64,000 nt of DNA from Clavelina lepadiformis (taxonomy: Eukaryota; Chordata; Ascidiacea; Aplousobranchia; Clavelinidae): NCBI RefSeq assembly GCF_947623445.1, contig NC_135240.1:28520001-28584000 (forward strand), written 5' to 3'. The notes under the pieces are model-generated. The model worked only from the letters and a program-made list of their open reading frames with translations, was not told where the DNA came from and made no database searches. The position numbers were made by a program, and so were the translations under genes. The stretch's first letter is position 1, and each line of letters opens with the position of its first letter. Below are positions 24,431-37,200 of the stretch, in pieces.

Positions 24431-26716
24431 CTACCATGGATAGCAAGGGTCGGAGCAATAACGAATGTAGGTCTCCAGAGCACCAGTGTCCACCCTCATC
24501 AGTGCCGTGTAAGTTGTGAGCTAGACAAAGTGTAAAGTGATGACCACGTGCCGTAAACCAAAACAAGACGACATAATTCAAACCTTGTTGAGCACAGGCT
24601 TGGTTGATAGAACATCATATATGGATGGAAACTGAGATCTCTGTTGAATAGAAAAAAGTTGTCAGATGAAAACTCGTCCAGATTAACATGCACAAGAACT
24701 CGGATAACATTTTTGTTGCACCTTCTGTCCTGTTTCATCTAAACATTTCTTGGCCGGTTTTCGTCGATTGTCAAAGAAGGGTGGATTGCTCCAGTTGTCA
24801 TAATTTGTTTCAACAACATACCAGTCACCTAAGCATAAGAATTACAAAAATATTAACAAAGTCCTCAAATATCTTCCTTGACATTAACTTCAACCTGCAG
24901 TGACGTTGAGTTTCAAAACATTTGCAGTTTCCTTCCTGTCCCTTGTAATAACTGCGCCTTCACCGGGTTTTGAACCAGAGACTATGTAATAGACCGGCGC
25001 CAGTAACTCATCTTTAGTCAGCATACTTACTGCATCATCATAGCTAGAAGAAACATGCTGAGTCACAGTTGCTGTTTTTTGAACGACGCATTGATGGGCA
25101 TCTTATACTTCAACAAGAACCTATCAAACCTGGCTGCACTTTCCAAAACAGTTCTTGGCAGAAAGCTGGTCCAGTGTCCTTCCCTATCTCCAAGTATCCA
25201 TTCCAGCATTCCAACAAAACCACCATCGAGGTTGAACCTCTCGTTCAAAGTGAATGAGAACACCCCCTGAGTTTTACAAAACAAGATCATAGTCAGCCAT
25301 TGCCAGATCAGGGCCAGCAGAGCAACTTAGAGTCGTTTTACCGGTTTGATACCAGTCAGAACTCCAACATAGCCGGCAAAATTCACGGCTTTATAGAGGA
25401 CTTTGCCGCCTTTCACAAACTCGACATTGACAACAAGAGGCCGTAGATACTCGGTGATGAGCCACGTGTGGTTCTTCACGTCCCACCTTCAGTAGAAAAT
25501 GTTGCGTTAAAACTCTGTCGTTAGAGACGACAAGTTGGTCTTGCCAACATGGCAACTGCAGTCAACAAATATTGACTGGAAGAAGAATCGTGTCATGAGA
25601 CTCACCCCATGAACAGTCCAAAGTCCAAGTTACGAGCGTGATAAAGAGTTCCTGCAAAAAAATGCTTTGTCGGCTGCAATGCCATGAAATTGCAAAACAT
25701 ACAACCATAAACCAACCAGTGGAGATGAAGAAAACAATGAATGGGTTTTTTCAATTTCCACAGTTCTCAGTTAGAAAAGCATAAAAGTAAACTACACACT
25801 CACCATTTGTGTCTTGAGCAACAATGGAAGTGCACACCGTAAAAATCTCATAGAAAATATTGAAGAGTAGAACATCTGCATCGGGTGCCCCTGTTGCCAT
25901 GGCGATTCCTTTTATTTCAACATCATAGGGAGATGGAAGCTTGTTGATGATGTTCGGCTGTGCAGGGAAATGAGAAAAAAATAATGAAAGTTTCAGGTGT
26001 CAGTCATCTTTTCAACTCACTGTCGGCTTTTTGTTGAGGATTTCTTTTCATTCAATCCTTTTATGAGTTTAGAATGATGTCACAATCACTTATGTCAAGA
26101 GTAATATAGAATTGTATTAAAAGCATATTACCAAGCATTCGATTCACACGTACCAGATATTTTTCCACAGTTTCAATCAGTTTGGGTGAAATGTTGTTCA
26201 ATAAATTCTTGACTTGACCAATCATCGCTTTCATCTGGAAATAGACAAGTTAAGCGCTTGATGGACAAGTTGCTCACAAATGAAACTACTGACTTGTGCT
26301 TACTTCATTTCCTTTGTGCTTCATGACATCATTCCAACGAGTCATCGGATCTTTGTCCAAATTTACTTTGAATGTTGGAGGGACGCCAAGAGACCGATCG
26401 TGGTTTTTGTACATCCCATGCTGGCAGTCTTCAGTGAACTAAAAATTCAAAATTATCGAGACAATTCTTTAGAAATATGAGTCGATCCTGCAAGATTGAG
26501 AATTAAAAAATCTTAGAACAATAAATTTCTTATTAAATCACCAAAATTCAAAAATCAACTACCCTATTACAATTTGCACAAATAAAAAATAACTTTATAA
26601 TCTTTAATAATATAAGTCGAATATTTACAAAATCATGCACTCACCGGTGGCACATCTTGACAGAGTGTTAGAGCCAGAACACTCCAGACAATGACCAGAC
26701 AAAGGTTGGAATGCAT
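24431..26716 (-). CDS. ASAH1: Acid ceramidase (N-acylsphingosine amidohydrolase)
   Basis: Lysosomal hydrolase that cleaves ceramide to sphingosine and fatty acid. Exons in gene order: 26716-26645, 26438-26304, 26234-26154, 25957-25804, 25651-25606, 25486-25342, 25266-25121, 25043-24895, 24828-24722, 24640-24584, 24520-24431. They total 393 aa; human ASAH1 has 395. The first exon encodes a signal peptide ([19 protein letters not shown]). The precursor is cut autocatalytically before the nucleophile Cys, seen here in [11 protein letters not shown]. Conserved downstream segments are [42 protein letters not shown] and NYDNW. The last residues [10 protein letters not shown] match the family C-terminus with its disulphide Cys pair. 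NAAA is the close alternative, but the FTVCTSIVA match and C-terminus favour ASAH1. The gene converges on DDX52. Confidence 0.95.
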
Positions 26717-28206
26717 ACTTGATAAGCCACTTATCTCTGTTGGACTTACAAATTAGAAGATTATAAGAGATTCATCACAGACATAAGGTGCTTATAATGC
26801 AATGAGGCTTCTCATGAAAATAGCAAATCATCTAATCAGGCTTGAACCTGGCTGCAGATATATTTGACAAGTGCTAAATGTATTCTGTAAACAATTGCGA
26901 ACGACGGGCAACCAATTACTGATTGCATTTCCATAATCTTTGCTTTGCAGTTGTTTTGATGAAATTTTGATCGAATAAACAAATATTTCTTGACCATTAT
27001 TACTTTGATGCTCGTTATTTGGTCCATTCTGAACTATTACGCTGAAGATATTCTAGTAATTATCTATTACAGACTAGTTTTAACCTAAATATAAAAACAA
27101 GCCCCAACACAAATTGGCCATTCATGACCTATATAACCTACCATACCTACATTTATAGGTGCTGCTGTGATACTGGCCTATTCTGCATTCTGATCTTAGC
27201 CTTGTAAAACAAAACAATCTGCCGATACGTGAGGACATCGCAGAGCGCAAACATATGACCGTACGATGCACATCACGCCAAGCTACCTTTCGACACTTTC
27301 ATCACATCAATGCCGCCCTTATTGAAATAACCGAATGTGACCTCATATGTCACATGGGCACCACCTACAACACGCCCATTATTATCTGCAGTCGAGTGTG
27401 CGCTAAATCATATAACTACCAAGTACCTTCTGTGACTTATTGTCCAATCATTTAAGAATGCTTGGCACCAACACATCGAGATCTTAGCTTTTAAATCGGC
27501 ATCAACTTAAAACCTAGAATACGAGTTTCCAAGGTGAAAAGTGGCGTTAGTGCATGCTTGTATGGCAGGTAATTTCAAGCCCACGGGAATACCTGACTTC
27601 AAAATCCGTTTCGGGAAAATGTTTCTTGAAATCTCGTGATATCACTTGAGGTTTCTATTAACACATTTTACAATACCAGCCGGTAACTTCGGTGGAAAAT
27701 ACAACAAAGCAGATGATTTGACAACAAAGTTTTAGTTAAAAGGACTAAATACTGGCAGCAAGCTCTGTTTAATGAGAAATTATGCTCCACCTCATAGTTA
27801 TTATCAACCAGGCAATATATTTGACGCACAGTTCCCTTTTTATATGCACCGGGAAATATTATGAAGTACATGTAGGTCTAAAATTTTGCAAGTCAAAGCT
27901 TGAAACAGATATGACAACAGCAAGCATGTGGCATAGTTGGAAGTTTATTGCATTAGGCCAAGTTGTGCAGAACTATGACGCTTTCCCTAATTATATAGAA
28001 CAATGTCACATGAAAAGTCTGACCTACATCGTCAAATCGCAAGAAATTCGTTCAATTTTAATTTCTGTCGCCCTTTGTTAACCTCCCTTGCGCCCTCCGA
28101 TGGATGTGACGCTGAGCTGGACTTGAACTTTCTAAAGTCACTTGAGGAGTTGTCACGGCTCAGTGAACATAAAAGTTGCTGAACTTGAAACTTCGTCCCG
28201 GGCTGG
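26717..28206. other. Spacer between ASAH1 and OXSM
   Basis: AT-rich intergenic DNA between two minus-strand genes. It holds the ASAH1 upstream region and the OXSM 3' end. No gene or repeat structure recognised. Confidence 0.5.
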
Positions 28207-30421
28207 TCATAAACTTGAGAAGCAAAGTGAAGCGTTGGTGCCACCAAATCCGAAAGAATTTGTGAGCGCGATCCTCCTGGAAAATATTGAGGTGATGAGA
28301 GACACCTGCCACGGAGTGCTCTGATTGGTTCATTGCACCATAAAAATACTTCTCATTGGTCGGATCCCAGATCTGTTTGACGAGCGGGACCAAGTTTAAA
28401 TCTACATCTGGGTCGACACGATCAAGATTGATGGTTGGAGGTAAAACTCCATGATAACACGCCAGTACAGTGAAAGCGGACTCAATGGCACCTGCCGCGC
28501 CTGCAACAACAACTCGCTCGTCAAATTGCTGCTCTCACTCGCTATTACGTCATCCTACACGTGACCTAGAAGATGACCAATCGCTCCTTTGGTTGAGGAG
28601 ATCGACAGGTTTTTCGAATGATCTCCGAAAACATTCTTGATCGCTTTTGCTTCTGCAGCATCACCAAGTGGCGTAGATGTGGCGTGTGCATTTATATAAG
28701 TAACGTCACTGGGACGTGTACCGGCGTCACGCATGGCTGCTTCCATACAGAGCTGAGCTCCCCGTCCTGAAAAAGAAAACCCAGCGCAGTTTGATGCGAA
28801 GAACTAAGTTTCAAACCGTTCCAAAAATATGATGACGTCACTCACCATCAACAGACGGTGCGGTGATGTGTGACGCATCACCTGACAACCCGTATCCTAG
28901 CAACCGTCCATAAATCCTTGCACCTCGAGACCTTGCATGATTTTCCTCCTCCAGAATCAAAACGGCTGCTCCTTCTCCCATCACGAATCCATCCCTGGGA
29001 CAAAGCAAAAGATGAGTGGAAGCAGTGGCAATGGTTATCATTATGACGTCATAATATGTAGTTAATACGTCCCAATATATAGTTTGCATAGGACGGTCAA
29101 GCTAACAATGTCCATCTTGGGCAGTAGCTTTTGTGTCTGTGATTATGAAAGGTCAAGCACGTCTCTGCCCACTTGCCCGGAACTCACCTTTCAGGGTGGA
29201 ACGGTCGCGACGCTTTCGTCGGTTCATCGTTGAACTTTGTGCTCAGAGCCCTCGCCCTGGCAAAGCCGGCAATTGCTATCGGGGTCAGACAAGCTTCGGA
29301 CCCCCCAGCTACCATGACATCACAATCACCATGTGCAATGAACCTGAACGCATCACCAATAGAATGGGTACCTGCGGTACACATCGACAAGTTACTCAAC
29401 CGCGAAGTGTCTATGCACAACCTGATGGTACAAAAAATTGAATTCCATTGCAGAGTCGTTACGACAGATAAACTTTATTGTTCAGTTTAGAATCTGTGAT
29501 ATCGAGTATCTTATACCGGTGGTGCAGGCTGTAGAGACGGAGTGGTTGGGCCCTTTTAATCCATGTCTTATGCTGATTAGGCCGGCAGCCATGTTGAGCA
29601 ATATGCGAGGCACAAAGTACGGAGACACAGATCTGTAACCAACTTCACGAAACTTGGCTGAAGTATCAGACACAGCCTCAAGGTCCACCATCCCCATCCC
29701 CAGCGCAACTCCTAGACACGACCAAACCATAAAGTCATGCTCACACTAGTCTGTGTTGGGTTTTTGAAAGCTCGATAATTGAAGGGTTAATTTCATGAGA
29801 GGTAATTACATATCGAGCAAACCAGTTCTTTCTTTTTCTTTCTCAGTCGCTGGTGAAAAATTTGCATCAGAAATGGCCTGATCCGCCGCAGAAAGTGCAA
29901 ATGCTGTCGCCAAGGAAACCTCCCGGCCAGACAAGCCGCTGAACTCGTGACGACCTTGACCTTAAACAAAGATCAAACTTGGAGTAAACACAAGTAAGCT
30001 CGATTTTACTTTGATTTTATACTTTCAATTCTCACCCACCCCGGGGGACGGAAGCGGCAACCTTGCACGGGATGGGTGAATCACTGAATGGAGGAAACTT
30101 TGAAATTCCGCAGTCACCATCAATCAAGCGCGACCAAACATGTGATGCCAAGCAACCAAGTGGCGACACAATTCCAACACCTGTCGTAGTCCAGATGTAA
30201 ATTGTCTGACAAAGGAAATATTTATTCACAGAATGGATAAACTGTGTGATCAAGTTCATTAATTTAATTTTTATTTTGCATAAAATTATAGACAGCTCAC
30301 CAGTCACCACAACCTTGCGTGGATATTTAGACGTAAACGTTCGACCAAATATCAAGCCGTGGCATCGCCCATCACAGATAATCAAATGACGTTTGGCAAC
30401 TTTTCCAAAAACCCGATTCAT
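28207..30421 (-). CDS. OXSM: Mitochondrial 3-oxoacyl-ACP synthase (KAS II type)
   Basis: Condensing enzyme of mitochondrial type II fatty-acid synthesis, supplying octanoate for lipoate. Exons: 30421-30301, 30180-30040, 29960-29823, 29711-29517, 29371-29188, 28994-28846, 28766-28566, 28500-28350, 28276-28207, giving 449 aa (human 459). A basic presequence ([12 protein letters not shown]...) precedes the thiolase-fold core [14 protein letters not shown]. The catalytic triad Cys-His-His is seen in [19 protein letters not shown] and [11 protein letters not shown]. The C-terminus [14 protein letters not shown] is on its own last exon; the previous exon ends at GAGAA|GTATTT, so the longer frame running through that donor is not the protein. 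An upstream ATG at 30511 is separated by a strong acceptor (TTTGTTTCCAG) and was not used. Confidence 0.94.
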
Positions 30422-30879
30422 AAAATTGGTCAAGTAAGACGCAATAACACGAAAAAGTTTAACAAGAAATTGACAGAGCAGGCAGATTCTGGAAACAAAA
30501 TGTTTAAACATGTCATGTCTGTAGCAGGGAGCTACTTATTATTCATTGAATTCAAATTTAACTAAACCTCAACGTAAACAGGCAAGTACCGGTAATAGAC
30601 ATCATATTAATGTGAGAGTGAAGTTAAATTTTAAAGCTCTTCTTTTACTCTCGAACATTACCACAGTTTTCATACCTGGCATATAAATACAGGTTGGGTC
30701 AAAATCTCTCTCAGTTATACGCTTACGCATAGGATGCTTTCTTAGTGGTTGACTGAACGCAGGTTGCATAACGAAGGTTGAATGTTCGTAAATACAAAAT
30801 TTTTTCGGCACAAAAAAAAAATCAAAAGCATACTAAATGACTGAATGGACACAGTCAACAGAATGTTTGATTCACTGAG

Positions 30880-30955
30880 ACGTTGCTGTCGTAATGTTCT
30901 TGGGCAAGACATTAACAACGCTTGCTCCTGTTCAGTGGACCTGGTGGACATTCAG
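30880..30955 (+). repeat. SINE body copy
   Basis: Reads TTGCTGTCGTAATGTTCTTG, then GGCAAGACATTAACAACGCT and TTCAGTGGACCTGGTGG, the same body as at 20937-21000. No tRNA-like head is evident. Confidence 0.7.
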
Positions 30956-33280
30956 AGTCAAGCGAGTTGATAAAAAAACATCAAATAAAAATGATCAAAT
31001 CAAATAATCCAGCTATGTCCAACCAAAGTACTTTGCAGGGTCAAAAATGACACCACATTTTATTGGGAGCAGTGCTTCACATTAAATGGCTTATAACACA
31101 TAATTAGGTCAAACACAAGGTGGAAAAATAAATGCTTCATATGCTTTAATTAAATTTTCAACTACGCAATTCTTAATCACAGAGCAGCAGAGCGCATCAT
31201 TCTGGTTGAAAGTGGTTTGTTTCAATCAATTTCTACTGGTCAGGGTTTTTCTCGACAACTGCTTATCCAAACTGGAAAGCCGAAAATTTTTTCGTGAATT
31301 ATATTTTCCGGATAGCCTAATTGAATTCTTATATTTAAACAATAAAACAATTCTTTTATGTTTCACGTTATCTTTTGAACATACAGCCATCACAAAATTT
31401 TAAGATACAACATAGGATTTAGTGGTTTACAATAAACTGCAAGTACAGTACGGTAACGTTAATGAAAATGTTTAGTCTGTGTAGTTATAGCTACAGCAGG
31501 CTTCACAATTCAGTTGTTTTATTGTATTGTTATGTCATGAAGCTGCTTTCACAGACGTCTGGATAATCGAAGGCTGGTTAGATGAAATGCAGATAATGGA
31601 GGAAGCACTGTGCTATAAAATACACAATTTCGTGCAGAGAATTACTTTCCAGTCTGGCTGCTTATTGCAAAGAGCAGTTGTAGTTACTGGACTGTTGGTA
31701 TCTAACAACAACCTCTCAATAGGTGCTAAAGTACAGCAGATTTCAGCAAGAAATTGTGCGTGCAAAGATGCAATTTTTGCATAATGGGGTGCACTGAAGC
31801 CTCACTTTATTTATTATAGATGAATAAAGATAACTAAAAGTTTGGTGTGCAAGTTTATAAATATCCTGCGTGCAGATGCCACACTTTGACTTCCCACCAG
31901 GCCTAGTAAACGGGTACGGTTGCACAAATTTTACTGATGTAGCCTACAGAATTGAAGCAATTTTCATTCATCAGTTGCTTGACCACACCACCTGCTCGTC
32001 TGCTTAATTTTCGCTTTTTCAACTTATGTTTTATGGATTTAACTAATTATAGGTTTAGTGGCCGTGCTAGTTGTTACCAGCAAATATCAACGTCGTTTCT
32101 CTTGAGTACGTCTTAAGCCTCTTTGGCTTTGTCACTTTATCCTGTTCATTGGCGCGTGTTAGTAATAAATGGCTTGATTTTTCGTCCCCATCGCGCTTTT
32201 GAGGAAAAAATAAAATAATTGATTTACAACAACAGGGCTGCAGCCTGCGCATGCGGTTCAGATATTGTGCGTGCAAAGACACAAATTTTGGCGTGCACTT
32301 AACGCTTACTTATTCTTCATTTATTTTTTATAAATCGAGTTTCAAGCATTTAGCTTCAGAACTTTGCCTGGTTTGTTTGTTACCGGTATAAATCGGTGCG
32401 TGCTAAACGTGTGAACTTTTCATGCGATACACGTTGATGAGTCTCGACTGTCTCTGTGTGCCACATTTTTCACTATCACTTGTGTTGTGGGTGAATAAAC
32501 AAACATTTCTAACTTCGCTGACACTGGGTGCGTACTAACGCATTGTTTCATAATCTGATCAAACAACTCGTCTAGACCGGGAAAATGCAGCATGTCTAAT
32601 TCAAATATGCTAATTCATTAAAGAGCCGCAGTTTGGCCACCCCTGGTTTAGACTATGTTTTTGTCATTATTCAGTAAATTTATTATTTGAATTTATTTTT
32701 ATTTTACTTTAAACAAAAGGAAATCTATGAATAAAGGTGAAAAACCCGTAGGGTCACCCTACAAGGGGCCAAAAAACCCTACCGTAGGGTAAAATCCCTA
32801 TGAGTGGCAACCTTGGTGCGTAGACTACAGTAAGATGACGTCGGTCAGTCTGTATTGGCCACCATAGACAATGATTCAACAGCCTTCGTGGTGCATTACA
32901 AAAATTTGGGAAACATGAAAGGCATTCGTGACCAGACAGCGACACGAGGTGGTAATTCAATACGCCAGTGTCAGGTATATGCTGGCGCATAGCTGCCAAT
33001 TAGTACCTGGCATTACCAGCAAATGAGTAGCTGGCATGTAGTGGTCACCACTCCTACTGGCTTGAAAGGGTGGTTCATGCCAGCTTCTAAGGCGATTGAA
33101 AACCAAAGGGCGACTGCCGAGTCTTGATCACAAAATGGTGGTTTCATAGACTACATACCGCGATCGGATGAATACTACGCATTATAAAATGATGTCATAA
33201 TTAATGCCTAATAACCATAAAACAAACGCAAAGTTGCAAAATAATTGGACGGTGGTGAAATCGATGCTCAGCGTCCAATC

Positions 33281-33340
33281 ACTTTTGTTGTAAGGTCCTT
33301 GGGAAAGACGTGAACGACGCTTGCTTCTGATGAGCAGTTC
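33281..33340 (+). repeat. SINE body copy, degenerate
   Basis: Reads TTGTTGTAAGGTCCTTGGGA, then AAGACGTGAACGACGCTTGC, a diverged copy of the SINE body seen at 30880. Confidence 0.6.
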
Positions 33341-34291
33341 CGAAGTAAAATCCAAAGATCCAGGTAATTAATGCGCTCAAACAAGCTCGAATAACAAGAA
33401 AGCACTGGGCCGCGATGAAGCTTTTCTCAATTAGACGATATATTGAATGATGCGGATTATTGATATATTCCGATACCAACATAAAATTAAGCGCAAAACA
33501 ACGACGCTCTCACAATCAATTGAAAACATCTTCCCAGGGTGGCTGCAACCGATCCTGTGCAAGTGTCGCGCCAAATTTGTACTGGGCATTATGACGTAAA
33601 ATTTCGTGTGACTCGGCGCAATTTTTTCGATCTAAAACCTTGTACTCTGATGAGTTCGTGTCTGTTTGTGAGTTAAGTCGGCGGCCTTGTGAGTTTTCCT
33701 GAACTCGAGGGCAATCTCCGATCGGAAAAAAATACGCTGAGTCATGCCAAACCCCTACGTCACAATGCCCAGAACAAATTTGGGACGACACCGGCAGGTG
33801 AGGAATTTGAAGCTTTTACAGCATTTCATTATCATATACTCGAGGAATCTTAATACGTAATGCCAGAAGACTTCCCGGGATTTGCGTGGTTTATCGGACC
33901 AGGTATGTACACAGATGCGCACGCGCAGCACCGAAACACATGAAAGCGACCAACAAAGCTGTAGAGAAAATAAATTACTTGAAATGGAACTCACATCGGT
34001 TCCTGCGGTGTTATTGCACTAACTTGAACAGCTCATTATAGATCGGTGTGAAAACAAAGCGGTGAAAGTGCCGGAGAAAATGGCGCAAGGAGAATGGATA
34101 GCGCCAATACGCAAAGTCAGGAAAAGAAAAGCAAATTGACAGAAACGCTTAAAAATGACATTTGCTGGAACTATGACCAGGAGCGAGGTTCATTGTAGGT
34201 AAAATAATATGACGATTGCCGGTGAAAAATAGCGGCATGATATTTTGTGGCCTTCAAGCATTTACATACGACAAAGACACGGTAGGTAAAA

Positions 34292-37200
34292 TCAGTGCAC
34301 ACTCCCAGGCCATGACATCACAGTCAAAGAGACGGAACCCGGAGTGTTTTTAAGCGCTAAAACGACGTCAATATGGGTCATTGATGACGCTTCCCGACCA
34401 TTAATGGCAGCGATTTCATCTCCACATCTGACTCCACCGAGTAACTCGGCCGGACCGTTCGGCACCACGTACCTATTAAAGCAGCAGTATGTCAAGTTGT
34501 GATGTCATAAAACATCGCTTTCACGTCATAGAACTTACTTCACAAAGACTGGGACTTTATCATTTGAACTTGACCCTCGACCCCCGATGATGCTGAACCC
34601 CAAGCCACAATGCGGGCTTCTTTTGATTATGACGTCACGAGTGATGCGGCAGCGAGGGGGGACGGAGAGCCACATCCTCCACGATGGGGTCCACGACGCC
34701 CAGCAGCTGGCCCCGGACCTCTCACGTCGGGCCTGCTGGTGGTGCACCCCACTCAACTCCTCCCAGAGCGCAAAATCTTCCGCTTTGCCCCGGTAGTTGA
34801 GCTCGATCGCTGCAACACCCACCGATAGGTTGGATGACGTCATCACATTGTTACACACAAGCGGACTCACCAATCAGGAGGACTTCTCGACAATGCTGGG
34901 CGGCATCCTTTAGCACCGATATCGCCTGGTCGTGGTTCAACCCGCGCAACTGAACCCCGTTGACCTGCGTCAGGAGATCTCCGCGCATCAGCCGCTTGTC
35001 TTTGCCAAGGACACCTAGTGGTTGGATGTCCTGTACAAAGATGGGTAAGTCCCCTCGAGCACTGTTGACCCCGCCAGCGACAACGATGCCGAGACTCTCC
35101 TGGGCCGACTTCTTGATGGAGATGACCTGTGAGAAGAACGTGTCAGCACTGGACCACCCTTCTATTAACCCGATGGTTTAAGTAAAAGAACCTTCTCAGT
35201 GAAAGAAGCTGCAGGGGGCCGGATCGGTGGAAGCGGAATATTAACTGGGCGTGACGTCATGGCAGCCTGTGATGAAATTAAACAGAGATATAAATCTTGA
35301 AAGAACTATAAAGAGGACGACTCATGTCTGATGGATCCGGACAAGGATGCAACCACCTGCTTTGCTTGGTGGCTCTTCCTCGGGATTGTCCTGTCAGTTG
35401 CCCACGGATTGACGATTGTCGACGCTGGAAGGTGCGAAACACGCCGACTCACAATGATGTCGACTCTTTCCCCAGAACTCTGCACAATGAAACAAATCTC
35501 AAATATGACGACATTGCGAGGCAGGTTTAAAGGACGATGACAAACCTGGATAATCCGAGCCGCGGCTTCTGGGGTGCCGTCCCACAGATCTATGTGGGCA
35601 ATTTCCAAGATTCTATCCCCGATCATCAACTGGCCGCAAGCATGAGCCACCCTCCCCTCCACAAGCTCTAAAATGTAAATCCCTGGACTCCCATCATCGC
35701 AGGTCGTGATCTGGACAAATTCAATCATTTTATTCCCAGGCAAAGTTTCGGGCTTTAAATAAAAATCCCAACTAAACAAATGTGGCAATTTCTCAATTTC
35801 ATTCATGGATTCTACACAAACCAGCTCTCAAAATTATCCTGCAAATTCTTAAGTTTTGACAAATTTATCGACAAATATATCAAAAAAAATTGACATTTGC
35901 AATGTTTCTTGTGTAGAAGGGTTGTTCCAGCACAGATATATATGAAAGATGAACGACGTTCCCACGACAAACAGCACACGTTCAATGCTAATGAACTTTA
36001 CTGACTATTCAATGACTATTTTCAGATGAGATTTCATGAAATGATCAAGACACACAACACGGAATCCAACCTTGATGCCAAGTTGATCTGACGGCGGCTT
36101 GATGAGGGAAATTGCAATTTTTTCCGTGTACGTTTCCTCTGGTGCAACCTCCATGGAGTACGGGTCGGGAACGACGGACACTTTCTCCCGCAAGATCGTG
36201 AACTTCATGAGGCGAGAGGCTCTAGTGAGGATGGTCCGAGCTTCAACGTGGCTGATGTTGTGCAAATCCTCTCCATTCACCTGAGTTGCAACTCACATCG
36301 ATGAATTTCACCTTCACACCCTGATGCCACTCATTTCTCAATAAACAGAACAAGATTTTTGTTGGAAGTATCGACATTGCAGGCAGCTTGGAGCAGACTC
36401 AACTACTGCGGTTGCTGTTAAACGCAGCATGACATCACAATGACATGCGTCTATTCTGTTGCTTATGGGAGTAGAGAGCAATTAGACCAAAAAATATTTG
36501 TTGTTTTACTTAAGTGCTCACTCCACCCTGCATGGGCTGTGTAATGTAATGATGACGCGATTGCAGACTCTCGATTATATGAACCATATTTTTGCTCAGT
36601 TGCTGTCGTTGCTCTTGAGCAAGACAATTAATGACATCAACTCCTTAACTCTGTCACCATCAGTGGTGAAGAATCCCTCATTTTAAATCGTGCAAAAACT
36701 TTCTTTAGTCCGAGGATAATCCCTTGGCAGCAAATACAAACCTAATACACATGCAGATGGTTGAATTACTATGACATCATCAATCAATGAATCTTACCTC
36801 AATTATGATGTCACCAGGAAGAATTCTTCCATCTTCAGCTACGAGTCCGTATTTTGCGATGCTCTGCACGATGACATTGCGGAGAGGGGTGTCGACCCCA
36901 CCCACGATGGCGAGACCCAACTCTGCGGTTCCTTCCGGGCGGAATATTTCCACCGAATGCTTCGAGCAGTCCGGGTAGTTGTGCTCTACTGGGTTGCCTG
37001 ACGTCAAACATGCAACAACGAACATAAATTTGTTTGATGAATCATGAACAACTGCCAACACTTTATTTTTATATCTTTGCTGTTGGCTTTTCACCAAAAT
37101 ATTTTCAAAGAAATTAAAAAAACAAACTGCTAACACCAAAAATTATTCAAGAGGAAATAATTAAAAGGTTAAGAAGCCGTCCAGATGGAAAAAAGTTTAA

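Larger units (their letters stand above)
30422..34291. other. Spacer between OXSM and LNX
   Basis: About 3.9 kb without a recognised gene. It contains two SINE-body copies, two copies of a short dispersed repeat (31745-31800, 32262-32290) and a hAT-like end at 32625-32650 (GGCCACCCCTG) whose partner I could not find. Near 32745-32800 there are small palindromes built from CCTACCGTAGGG. Confidence 0.55.

Noticed and set aside
28142..28350. Long frame continuing the OXSM penultimate exon to a stop near 28160
   Set aside because: It skips the conserved NSFGFGGTN end; using the GTATTT donor and the acceptor at 28277 restores it in another frame.
30422..30511. Upstream ATG extending OXSM by 30 residues
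   Set aside because: A strong acceptor (TTTGTTTCCAG) lies between it and the downstream ATG, and the shorter form already has a good mitochondrial presequence.
32625..32650. hAT-like right end (GCCGCAGTTTGGCCACCCCTG)
   Set aside because: No matching left end or target duplication found upstream, so no element can be delimited.
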